64,000 bases of DNA from Cryptomeria japonica (lineage: Eukaryota; Streptophyta; Pinopsida; Cupressales; Cupressaceae). The first letter of the stretch is position 1, and every line of letters begins with the position of its first letter. A program made the position numbers and the translations under genes. The stretch covers positions 6,021,001 to 6,085,000 of the forward strand of contig NC_081414.1 in the NCBI RefSeq assembly GCF_030272615.1, in the 5' to 3' direction. The notes below the pieces were generated by a model that saw only the letters and a program-made list of their open reading frames with translations, made no database searches and was not told the DNA's origin. Positions 54,151 to 64,000 of the stretch are shown piece after piece.

Positions 54151-57100
54151 TTATTCATCTTTGTCCTCCTCATTTGATTTGTGAAATTCTTTGAACTTAG
54201 TTAGGATGGCCTCCATCTCTACTTTGCCCAGCATTGGGGTAGAATCTATGATCACACAAACACGAGAAATTGCATCTTCAACCTTCACATATTTCTTTTT
54301 TCCATCTCTCAGCATAGATGCAAGGACCTCAAAACTGACTTGAATCTTCAGTAATTTATCAAATGCACTTAGAGAGAAATCTTGTTTTGTGCAGTGATCC
54401 ATTAGAGAAAGAAACTCTTGCATGATGGCATCACTAGTAACGATATTCTAATTGCCATCATATAGATAACAAGGAAGGACAACAATTCTGGCAAAAATGA
54501 GATCAATCTCGTCACCAACTTCCTTCCTTTCTCGATCCAGCTCGGCGATCATCAATCTTATTGTCTCTTTCATGTGAGACAATAGTGACAAGATTTGGAT
54601 ATATTTTTCTCTTGTGGGAACCACTTTATTTTCAACAAGGATGTCTATTCTGAAGTCCTCCATTTTGCTCCAAAGGGTTGTACTCTTCTCAATATCTTCA
54701 ATTTCGTGAGATAATGAAGTCTTGATACTTTGCATGTGACTTTGGATTACTTCAAAATCGGCCAATAACCCAATTGTTGAAATTAGAAGATGAGACCCTT
54801 CTAATTTCAACCATACAATCAATTTGTCCACCTCTCGGCCTTGGGCTCCCACCTATTCAACTTTCTTGAGAGATTCAGTGTCCATTGAGGAACCTATGGG
54901 CTCAATTTCTTGGGAAGATTGTGTAACTTTAAGAAGAACATTGGTCAATTGCTCACACTTCTATTTTTATTCATTCTTCTCACCCTTCTCTTGATCAAAC
55001 CTCTATAACAAAGAGTTAAAAGCCGTTTGAGAATCCAACTTAACACTCTCATGCGTCTCTACTCCCAACTCTACAGTTTGCATGGTATAGTCTTCAGGTT
55101 GTATATTATCTTTACTCTTATCTGACGATGGTACCATGACCTCAGCATATTTCCTTTTAGTAGCCGGATCTACTAACACCCGAGAGACAGTCTTCGACTT
55201 CTTTGTTCCTTTGGGCTTTGGAGGAACCAACTTCTCAAAATCAAACTCATCGAGCAAAATTACCTGTTTCTTCCTCTTGGGTGCTACTACCTCCATCCAA
55301 GGTGGTAATTCTGGAATGGCGGGTGGAGTAGTAGCTTCTTGCTGAATATCACTTGGTATTTCAGAAGAAAACTAGATTGAACTTGCAGCGGTTGTGGATG
55401 ATGTTATTGGTATGAAAGCAGAAGTATCCAGTGACATGCAAACTAATGTAGTAATAATAGATGCTACCTACACCTCTTCAATTATAGCCACAAAGGGGAG
55501 AGAGGAAGGTGCAATGGAAATAATTTTAGTACTTACAGGAGGTGGAATTTTTGTTATGTCATCATCTGTTGTTCCGAAAAATTGTTGAGCAACTTCTAAC
55601 TATGACATGTCCAAATCTAACTCCTCATCATCAAATCCCTCATCCTCTTGATTTGAGTCAGTTTCAAAAGAATGAATAAATTTTTGGATGGGACGACGCC
55701 TATGAGGTGGCGGGGACATTAATTTTTCCATGATGTGCTGGCTCTTCATCTTGTGCTTCCTCTTGATGAGGAATTTCACCTTCTTCCGGCTCCTTTTCTT
55801 TCTCAGTCTCTTTAGTAGGTTGTTGTTTTGGTTCCTTTGTGATTGTCTCCTGCGCTGCTGAAGATGATTCACCTTTTTTGGACCCTTTAATTGTGAACTT
55901 GCTTTTGGTTCCTTTACCCTTAGATTCTGTTAGAGGGGTCGAGGATGGTGCTTGTGGATCTTCTCTTCTCTTGGCTCTTGTTTCAACCGTAGTTGTCTTA
56001 CCAACTAGGCCATCACTATTATCATCATCTCCAGAACTAGTAGGAAGCTGTTTCATTCTAAGATTCTTTTTCAACAACCATGCATTGGTATTTGCCAAAT
56101 GGAGGAGATTCTTTGAGTGATAGACTTACTCTCCTTTTTCGACCATTGCACTGGTGGAAGTGGAGAGTCAACAATCTTCTTTTCATAATAGATTGGGTCT
56201 ATTATGTCATCAGTGTCCTCCATGGTCATTGGGATTTTTTCCAAATCCAGATTTTCAATTTGCTCTAGGGTAAGATGACTGAAATCCATTCTTCTTATGT
56301 CTTCTTCATCTTGGCAATCTACCCATACATCCTCAAACCTAAAAACATGGGTGTAGTTTCTTTTGAGCTTATTCTTCATGCCACTAAAATCAAAATTATT
56401 TTTTGCCTTGAATCTTCTCATAGTATTTCATTGCATCTCTTCCTCCATGTTCTTTGCCTTGGGGTTAGTTAAAACTGAGTACCTGCCAATTGATTCTGGG
56501 AACTTCAATTCAGTCTTATGTGCTTGCGATTGCTTTTCGTACACATAGATCAGTTTCTGACATAACTCCATGAGGATGATCTTGTCAAAAGGATACCTTG
56601 ATAAATGAAAGGTTCACCTAAGAAACATCCTATCTGGATGTAAGTGAATGTTGGAAACTAAAGAAAAACACATCCAAAATGAGACACCCTGTTATATGCA
56701 GCCTCTGATAATCTTTTCTTCTGCAAGCTTTTATTAAACATGCACTTCCACACAACAAAGAAAGCATTGTTGACTCTTCTAAAATGGCTCCCTTTATTTT
56801 TTATTATGAGTTGATCATAGTATTCCCAGACAGGTACTAACCTCTTGTCACCTTTGGTAGATAAACCTGGATATTGCTTCATAGAAGCAACTGCATATAC
56901 CAGGTAAGAGGTTATATATAATTTCAATGTAACATTGACCTCCTTCAAATGCGCACAAAGTGCATCACTGATCTGCTCACCATAATAAAATCTTAGTAGC
57001 TCCTTTTCTGATTATATTCTTATAATAGCACATCCTGTTTTGAACGTAATGATAATCCTTTAAACCCTTCAGTCGTGCCAACATGGTGACCATATCATTG

Positions 57101-57668
57101 TACTCCTCATTCAAGTCACTTCTATGAAATATTTAGGCCATCGTAAAGTGGTAGAATTTCTAGCAGTAGATAGGTACACTATATTAATTACTTTCTTGCA
57201 TTTTACCTCATTTTTCTCATAGTACTCCTAAGCACTTTCTTGAGAAATGTCGGCCACTTCTTCAACCGGCGAACCTTTGAAAACACTGTCCAAAGTCATG
57301 ACCATATTTTGATTAGCATCTTTAACCTATCTTGTATTTGGATCGAAGTGATCTGCCACTTCAAGTACAAAATCTGGAACATGAGCTGCAACTGGGAAGG
57401 AAGCATATTTATGCAACTCAGATCTGATCAAGTTTTTAATGTGGGAAGGAGCCTTCTCAACTCGATCAATAAACTCCTACATACTAACATGACCAATTTT
57501 TGTATCTTCGATCTCATTGATGTTTGAATCTACGGAGCTCTCCGGATACAAATTCAAGTATTTATCATACTTGTACTTCGTCTTCTTTGCTGATGATTTG
57601 CCTGGTGAAGACTCCAACTGACTCGAAGAAGGCTCTAATTTGTCGTGAAGGGGTCTTGACATTTGCAA
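54151..57668 (-). pseudogene. LTR-encoded (U3) protein of element B, 5' LTR copy
   Basis: Second copy of the frame at 26066-29630. Open pieces: 57477-57668, 56658-56948, 56071-56421, 55700-56098, 55003-55296, 54448-54852, 54151-54423. At 55760 it retains Gln (CAA) where the other copy has TAA, so the two copies lost function independently at that point. Frame changes fall at different places in the two copies. Confidence 0.7.
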
Positions 57669-57799
57669 ATTGTTGCATTCAAAATTGAGGATTAGCTTCT
57701 TCGACAGTTATCATCATCACTAAAACCAAATTTTATCAATTGGATCCAAAAAACGCACTCAGAACAGGCTTGGGAGTAAAACTGTTAAAACTGGCAGGT

Positions 57800-58860
57800 C
57801 GGGGAAAAAAGTCCGACCTACACCTTAGGAGTCAAAATTTACACATTAGACTTTAAATTCTGATTTGAAGGAGTAAAACATTTTTCTTGCATATCGGACT
57901 TTAAAGTCCGATGTGCAAGTTGGGGAAGAGCTATAAGCACATCAGACTTTAAAGTTCGATGTGCAAGTAAAAGACCATTCAAAAGACAAGCACATCAGAG
58001 TTTAAAGTTTGATGTGCTGGGGAAGGATAACCGATTGACATGTTGGGGTTTAAAACTTTATATGTCAATCGAACAAACTCATCTCACATATTGGAATTTA
58101 AAGTCTGATATGTGAGGTCTAAGCCTCCTACTAACACATCGGGTTTTAACCTGCATGTCGGGTTTTAAAACCCAACGTGCAGGCGAGGGAAGAGAGGTAG
58201 AAAGATAAATAGAAAGATCAAAGGGAAATCAGGCATTAAAGTTTGATGTGTCCTCAACCTCGAGGGTAAGGTTAGGAGCAATCGGATTTTTAAAATCTGA
58301 TGTGCTCCAACAAATGAAAACCCAAAAGAAAGACATAGAAGAAAACATGAATGATGAATCGAGAGGAAAAAAACCGAAAGCATAAAAACCTACCTCAATC
58401 CATGGGGCCGAAGAAAATTTGATGACTGGTGAGGTGAATGAGATCAAAATCATGAGGAGAGGAGCAGGAGGGCATGCGCGAAGGAGAGATCACAAAATGA
58501 AATGAAGAAATAATCCTCAAAAATTAATAAATAACCCCAAAATTAACCATTAATGCCCTCATTAATAGTTAAGCATGCCATGCATGTCGGACTTTAAATT
58601 CTGACCTGCATGACTAATCCTCTTGCAAGTCGGACTTTAAAGTTTGACATGCATGCTACTGCCAAATCAACCCGCACATCGGACTTTAAAGTCTGATGTG
58701 GAGATGCAAAGACCCTGCAGGTCAGACTTTAAAGTCTGATCTGCAAGGACATAACCAAAACATTGCACATCAGTCTTTAAAGTCCTATGTGCAAATCCCT
58801 TTAAAAAGAGAGAAACCTTGTAGGTTGGACTTTAAAGTCCAACCTGCGGGTAAAATTGCA
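57800..58860. repeat. Palindrome array in B 5' LTR
   Basis: Same array as 29760-30860 with independent changes. Good units: about 57887-57920, 57937-57969, 58603-58645, 58676-58703 and 58814-58852 (half-site GGTTGGACTTT). Confidence 0.88.
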
Positions 58861-58922
58861 AATCTAAAAGAACTTAAAAACAATTAAAGTGAAAAGCGAA
58901 TAGCTAAATGAGCTAATCGATG

Positions 58923-59650
58923 GAGACAATACAGATGCAATTTTCAAGGGCTATGTTGTGATGGGACAAGAGACTGGATATGACAATGTAAAGCAGTGAC
59001 ATGGCATGAGGGACATGTCAAGAGGTTTTTGAAACCATGTTTAAATTTTGTGTCCTTATGTCAGATCAAGATCAAGGAATGAAAAAGAGTGTATGGATAG
59101 TGATAAGATATGGATAGGATAAGCAAGACCAAGAATGGATAAGGGACATGGACTGAAGGTCGGGGTAGGCTAAGGGATAGTGGCAGAAAGTTGCAATAAG
59201 CTAGGGGATATGGATGAAAGGTTATAATAAGCAAATGGATAAATGACCAAAAGCTAGGATAGACTAAAAGCTGCAAGCAAGATGCATGATGCTCATGAAG
59301 ATCCTCAGCCTTGTCAAGATCAAAGGTGGAAAGAGGAAATGGACATGAGGGACAATAGGATAATGGAGGGTAATGACAGGGGTTCGATAGGATAATGGAA
59401 CAATGAAGGACAAAAGGATATGAAGGAGGAAACCTGCCCCCAAGTGTGGTGTGCAAGAAGTTCATAAATTACGCATGACGCCTGTTTGCGAGGTTTTCAT
59501 CATGGTACTTGCCCAAGGTGCCTGTTTGCCAGGTTTTCACCAGTGGACGAATTATTTTTGCTTTACTTTTTTCTTTTGTCTTTCTTTTTCTTTTTTTTTT
59601 TCAATTTTTTCACTTTTTTTATTTTTTGACTTTTTCAATAGAAGATGGAC
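58923..59650 (-). other. Element D 3' noncoding region
   Basis: No gene. Degenerate purine-rich repeats (GGATA, GGACATGG, AAGCTAGGGATA) to 59400. 59430-59560 shares the CCCCCAAGTGT box and two 40-bp units (CGCCTGTTTGCGAGGTTTTC and TGCCTGTTTGCCAGGTTTTC, from 59479) with the A2 3' region at 36300-36560, which suggests D is a Tat relative in the same orientation. 59555-59640 is T-rich. Confidence 0.55.
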
Positions 59651-60462
59651 ACATGATAGGGGATGGAAGAAGGACTCAACCATCTTTTTGTTTGGATAGT
59701 AGCCTTGAAAAAAAATGGACCATGACCTTTAAAAGTATGCTCAAAGACGTTGGTAGGATAAGGACATGGAAAAAGAGATGAAATTAGGGCAAGGATTTAT
59801 GCAAAGGATTGGACCAGAGGGATCGAAGGATGGAAAATATGCATTGGATAATGGGTAGGGTATTGGAAGAATTGGGCTTGAGTGGATGGAAATTTTGGCA
59901 AGATCGATGTTGGCACACACCTTGAGGGGTGATGGACTGATGGAGGAAAAATGTATTTTGGATATTGAGATTTTGACGAAGGAAAGGCTATGAATTTTGG
60001 GACATAAGGGCCCAAAACGGATGAAGAAGGTGGTGGAGGAATAGACTTGGAAGGTTTGGACGGATGAATAGCAATTTTAGATGCCAAGTGGGATGTTTCT
60101 TTAGGCTTTTGCGCTTCAAGGAGCTGCTTAGGGATCCACATGGTTTTTGATTTTTCATGCTTTTGTGGTTCCTTGGAGTGCATTGCTTGCACAAGGGATT
60201 CAGGAACCCATATATATTTTGACTTTGCTTTATTTTTCTCAGTGGGCCTTTGTGGCCTTTTGGATATTTCTTTTTCTTTATAGATCATATTGTTCTTTGT
60301 TTTGACATGTTGATCCTTGAATACATGTGGATTTCTAGACTTATGACTTTTATACTTGGCATCCAAATTGCTTGGAGGGGGAAAGGAATGCATGGATGGA
60401 TATGACTGAAATGGAGTTCTTTTGGATGGATGAAATTTACTGAAAGATGTGTGCCTTTGCTG

Positions 60463-60467
60463 ATTTT
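60463..60467. repeat. Target-site duplication ATTTT (left) of soloLTR-3
   Basis: Matches ATTTT at 61362-61366. Confidence 0.88.
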
Positions 60468-61361
60468 TGTTGGGAAAAATGGTGTCTCAACCTTGCATTT
60501 ATGCGAGGTTACTATTTATAGTAAGTTTTTATTTGAGCACGAAATGGTGCGAAACTCTCCCTGAAGCTTCTGGTTGGCTAGATAAGCATTCCGGTAAAGT
60601 TGCGTCGCAAGGTCACAACTAGTTTTGAAGATATTAAAGTTTTCGTCTTGGAGGGGTGCAATAAAATGTTTAAACTTAATTTTGGGGACTTTAGAGGCTC
60701 CGAAATGCCCTGAAAAGTTGCCGTAACCGGCGAAGCCGGTTACGAGGTGATAGAGCACTTCGCGAGCTTTCCGGCGCTTCAAACGGTTCGTCAATCGGAC
60801 ACCCGGTTCTCAAGTTATGGCCTCCGGAAGTTTGTACTCCTGAAATAGGAAAAATAATTTGTATCGAATACATAAATGAGCTGTAAAAGGGAGCGACACG
60901 TGTTGATGTGTGCTTTAACATGTCATAGGGCATCTAGAAGGGAGATAAGGTCGGCTACACCTTATTGGGTGGTTTTAGCCCATGGTTTTGTAATACCGTT
61001 TGACGGTTTCTTGTATTGTATCTCCTATTTATGAGGTGTGTGAGATAGAGGTTGTGTGTAAGAGTCTTATGGCTATTGAGTTGCCTCTGAATCTCTGATT
61101 AGTGGTACTCCTGCGAAGAGCTTGCTCTGCAAGTATTTTGTAATCTGTTTTTGATTGCTGAATAAAATATTGAGCTGCTTTTGGAGGGTGGGGTTTTTCT
61201 CCCGAAAGGGTTTTCCCCACGTAAATCATTGTGTTGTGGTATGATTGCTATTATATCTATTTCTATTTTCTGTAACTGTTGTAATGATCTGAAAAAGTTT
61301 TGCATTACCCTCCTCTCAAGGTTAGTGTAGGAAGTTGTTTCTGCTACTTAACTTCCTTACA
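60468..61361 (+). mobile_element. soloLTR-3 (894 bp)
   Basis: Runs TGTTGGGAAAAATGG to ACTTCCTTACA with ATTTT on both sides. In plus orientation it has TATTTATAG near its start and an AATAAAAT signal near 61161, so plus is the probable sense. Its right third matches the inverted fragment at 24841-25147. Family undetermined. Confidence 0.88.
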
Positions 61362-61366
61362 ATTTT
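61362..61366. repeat. Target-site duplication ATTTT (right) of soloLTR-3
   Basis: Partner of 60463-60467. Confidence 0.88.
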
Positions 61367-63475
61367 GCATAGGAGATGGAGGGATATAGGGACCTAGAAT
61401 GGATGGAAGCGATGATGGGGAAGGTGGACATTTGGATTTTGAATTTGAAGGGATACCAACGCCTTGAGTGTGAGCTCTGTAGCCATGACCATTAGTATAT
61501 TCTTTGATATGAAGGGGTTCTTGCTTGTGAAGGTCTACCCCTTTGCCTTTATGAATATCTTGACTTGTAGGAGACTCTTTTCTTTGGGAAGAAGACGCGA
61601 GTCCATTAGGAGGTGGATATGAGATGAGAGAAATAATGAGATCTTGAAGTGGATCAGATTGGACCAAAGTGGAAGAACCCATTGTGCATGTCAAGGGTTC
61701 ATGAAAATCTTGCACTGACACGTTAGAATCATGAGGGGGATTAGGATCATGAGGGGGACTAGGATTGTTAGTGGACATGGTTCAATGATAGGCTCTTCAA
61801 GAGATGGAATGGGAGAAATAATGGGATCATCAAAAGAAATGCGATCTTGGAGTGTATATGGAGCATTAGGACAAGGAGATGGAGGAACAAGTTGATCTTG
61901 TGGAGGATTTAAAGGAATAATTTGATCTTGACAAGGAGGAAGATCATTGGAATCCTCTTTAAACGTGCTTTGCTATTGACTTTCAATGGGATCATCGGAA
62001 AGGATGGAAGGGATATCTGGAATGTCAATGGGATTTGAAAGGAAATTGTGTTCATGAAATGGAAGGGGATCGTTTGGGATTGGATGGACTGGGATATCTT
62101 GATCTTGCTTGGGGAATAGAGTGTCAATGGGACTTTGGATAGGATGGACAAGAATAGGGGAATCATCGTGAGTGTCTGGGAACATGGGGTCCTGGTCAAC
62201 AATTGGATGGGATGATAAGGTTTTAGGATCTTGATCTTGATTTTCTTTAGGACTCATTTCTTCGGGCTCTAAACTATCCTCTTGACATGAGGTTGGACTT
62301 TGGATATGCATGGAGGATTCTGACAAGGAATTAATGTTTTGGCATGAAGGAAATGCACTTTGAACATTTGTGATGGATTCAGGCAGGGAATCAATGCTTG
62401 GACATGAGGAAGAGGGACTTCAAATGGGGTCCTCTAAAATAGGTAATGGCAATAAAGTGCATGGTGGCATTGGGTCTTGTATTTCTGATAAAAGACAAGG
62501 ATGTGCATCATGAATTGGATTATCTTGGCAATCAATTATGGATAGCTCTTGGATAATTGCATTCTTGGGTGTATTGTTTGATGAGGACAATATGGAAGGT
62601 TCTTGGGAAACTTCTAAAGGTGTAGGGATAGATGCCACTGGGGAGTCAATTTGTTTGTGGGGGGATGAGGCATTGCTAGACATAGGTGTATTATTTTGAT
62701 CTTCCTCAATAAACTCACTTGGTAATTTCCTTAAGAGCATTGCAATAAAGCCACCTTTCTTTCGAGGTTTTGACATAGTTGTATCTGGAATTTGAACTTG
62801 TTTGGCAAGAATTTGGTCCTGGTTTGATGTCATGTTTTTATTTTGAACTAGATGTTGCTCAAATTGGTTTGACATGTTCAAAATTTGGCTTGGTGTGGGC
62901 TGCAACCTTTGTTTTTGAATGGTTGGTTGTTGTTGTTGATACTGAGTTGTCCATTGAGTTTGTTGTTGATACTTGATAGTCGGTTGGACATATTGTTGAG
63001 ATTGGACCATTGGTTGTGTTGGTTGTATATGTTGGACAATTGGTTGTGATGGTTGAAAATCTTATTGATAGTAAACACCTTCTTGTTCTTGTTGTGAAGG
63101 CACATAATGTTGTTGTCTCTTTTCTTGAAATTGTTTCATCATCTCTATTTGTGATAGGAGAGCTGGTATGTCTGATCGCTCAAGAAGAGATCTTACATCA
63201 ATTGGCTCAATATTTGGATTTCGACCTGGAAATTTTCGAAACATTTTGGACACTTGTGATCTATTCTTCGCAATGTTTTTCACTTTTTGTTCCAATATCT
63301 CATTTTCTTGAGCTAGTTTCTCCTCTAGTTTTTGTATTTGGACATTTACATCATCATGATAAGTTTGATCAATGTTGCTTTGTTGTTGGGCTGGATAGAA
63401 TTGTGATTGCATTGTCGGTTGATATGTCAAACTTTGTTGCATCATTGGTGCTTGGAACCTTGTTTCAATAGACAT

Positions 63476-64000
63476 GTCACTATGCAATGCAATATTTTTG
63501 GAATTTTTCAAGGATAATATATGATATGCAACTAAATGCAAACTAACTAGATGAAAATGCAATCTATGGCAAGAATGCAATCTATGTTTTTGGTTGTTTT
63601 TGAAGATTTTAAAAAACTTATGAATGCAAATCTAAGAGAGGGACCCTTGGGAAACTGGAATGATGTCTAGACCTCAAAGGACAAAAGGACTAAGTGACAA
63701 AGGACAAGATGACAATGTCTCCCCTATATGCTTGGATACTAAGCTAGGTTTGACGAAATGATATTGATGACAAAAGGACAAAAGGTTTGATGAGGTCTAG
63801 ACTTCTTAACAATGACTTAGGGTTTATCAAAGATTCAGACTACTCAAGGATGACAAAACCTAGTTTTTGAGACTATATGCAAAAGGACAATTACTATGCA
63901 AATGACCTTAATATAATATGATAATAACCTAAACCTAATGAAGAGACTTAGGGTATGAAAAGTATGACAATGGTATTACTCTAATGCAAGAGGACACATG
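63476..64000 (-). other. Sequence upstream of the element D frame
   Basis: No gene seen. AT-rich with repeated AAAGGACAA and TGACAA motifs (63670-63890) that resemble the degenerate repeats at 58960-59400. The open frame can be read back to a Met at 63580, but the sequence before 63475 has no protein character. Confidence 0.4.

Larger units (their letters stand above)
25148..58922 (-). mobile_element. Tat-type Ty3 element B with ~6-kb LTRs, split by A2
   Basis: Minus-strand element made of a 3' LTR (25148-31174), an internal region (31175-32334 plus 48419-53232), a tRNA-Arg-type primer site and a 5' LTR (53233-58922) whose outer end is missing. Without A2 the internal region is about 6.0 kb, no longer than one LTR. 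Domain order is gag, protease, aRH, RT, RNase H, integrase. The LTR carries a long decayed reading frame in U3. Multiple frameshifts and stops mean B is dead. It is older than A2, which sits in its integrase. Confidence 0.85.
53233..58922 (-). repeat. Element B 5' LTR, outer end missing
   Basis: Aligns with 25148-30939. The outer 235 bp (start of U3) are absent and unrelated sequence begins at about 58923. TATA box at 53987-53993. U5/R, reading frame and palindrome array are all present. Confidence 0.85.
59651..63475 (-). pseudogene. Element D P/Q/S-rich reading frame
   Basis: About 925 codons when soloLTR-3 is ignored. Likely start is the Met at 63475 (MSIETRFQAPMMQQ). An N-terminal coiled-coil segment (NVQIQKLEEKLAQENEILEQ) is followed by a Gln-rich region, long Pro/Ser/Asp-rich disordered regions, and a C-terminal part with two related WVPESLVQA / WIPKQLLEA motifs. 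Stops near 63060 and 62418 and 61972, plus one frame change near 61780. Both sides of soloLTR-3 are in the same frame. Function unknown; its place before a Tat-like 3' region fits an accessory 3' ORF. Confidence 0.6.

Noticed and set aside
59509-59781. Phe/Leu-rich membrane-like ORF
   Set aside because: Produced by the T-rich tract at 59555-59640; no conserved counterpart in A2.

Overview
The window reads as AT-rich intergenic DNA from a large, repeat-rich seed-plant genome. A gymnosperm would fit the element families, but I cannot prove it from sequence alone. I found no host gene, rRNA or complete tRNA. Almost everything is nested LTR retrotransposon: Ty3/gypsy elements of the Tat/Ogre type (gag, protease, RT, a second plant-type RNase H called aRH, integrase) and Sirevirus-like Ty1/copia elements. 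Nearly all lie on the minus strand. The names A1, A2, B, C, D, Copia-1 and soloLTR-1 to -3 are mine.

Layout. 1-8313: 5' half of Tat element A1 (5' LTR 6916-8313; pol runs off the left edge). 8314-12370: an unresolved mosaic with an orphan primer-binding site, a plus-strand decayed coding region of unknown family and a small LTR-like insert. 12370-24840: decayed integrase/RNase H end of Tat element C, split by soloLTR-1 (12996-22658), which contains an almost complete Copia-1 (13731-20969), and by soloLTR-2 (22676-24062). 24841-25147: fragment of the soloLTR-3 family. 25148-58922: Tat element B, with LTRs of about 6 kb; a younger Tat element A2 (32335-48418) sits inside its integrase gene. 58923-64000: element D, with a P/Q/S-rich reading frame split by soloLTR-3 (60468-61361).

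Five insertions have matching 5-bp target-site duplications: GTTAC, GGTAG, CTTGT, GAAAC and ATTTT. This makes the nesting order firm: C is older than soloLTR-1, which is older than Copia-1; B is older than A2; D is older than soloLTR-3. A1 and A2 are related copies and use an unusual primer site that matches the 3' end of tRNA-Trp. B uses a tRNA-Arg-like site and Copia-1 uses initiator tRNA-Met.

The most interesting material is in element B. Each LTR is longer than the internal region, carries a decayed reading frame of roughly 1,150-1,190 codons upstream of the LTR promoter (in U3), and has an array of about 16 dyad-symmetric TTTAAA-centred palindromes just upstream of that frame. B also has its aRH domain between protease and RT rather than after RT. 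A1 and A2 share a conserved ORF upstream of gag, a G-patch motif after protease, and a strongly conserved leader block. Every coding region carries lesions, so nothing here looks autonomously active now.
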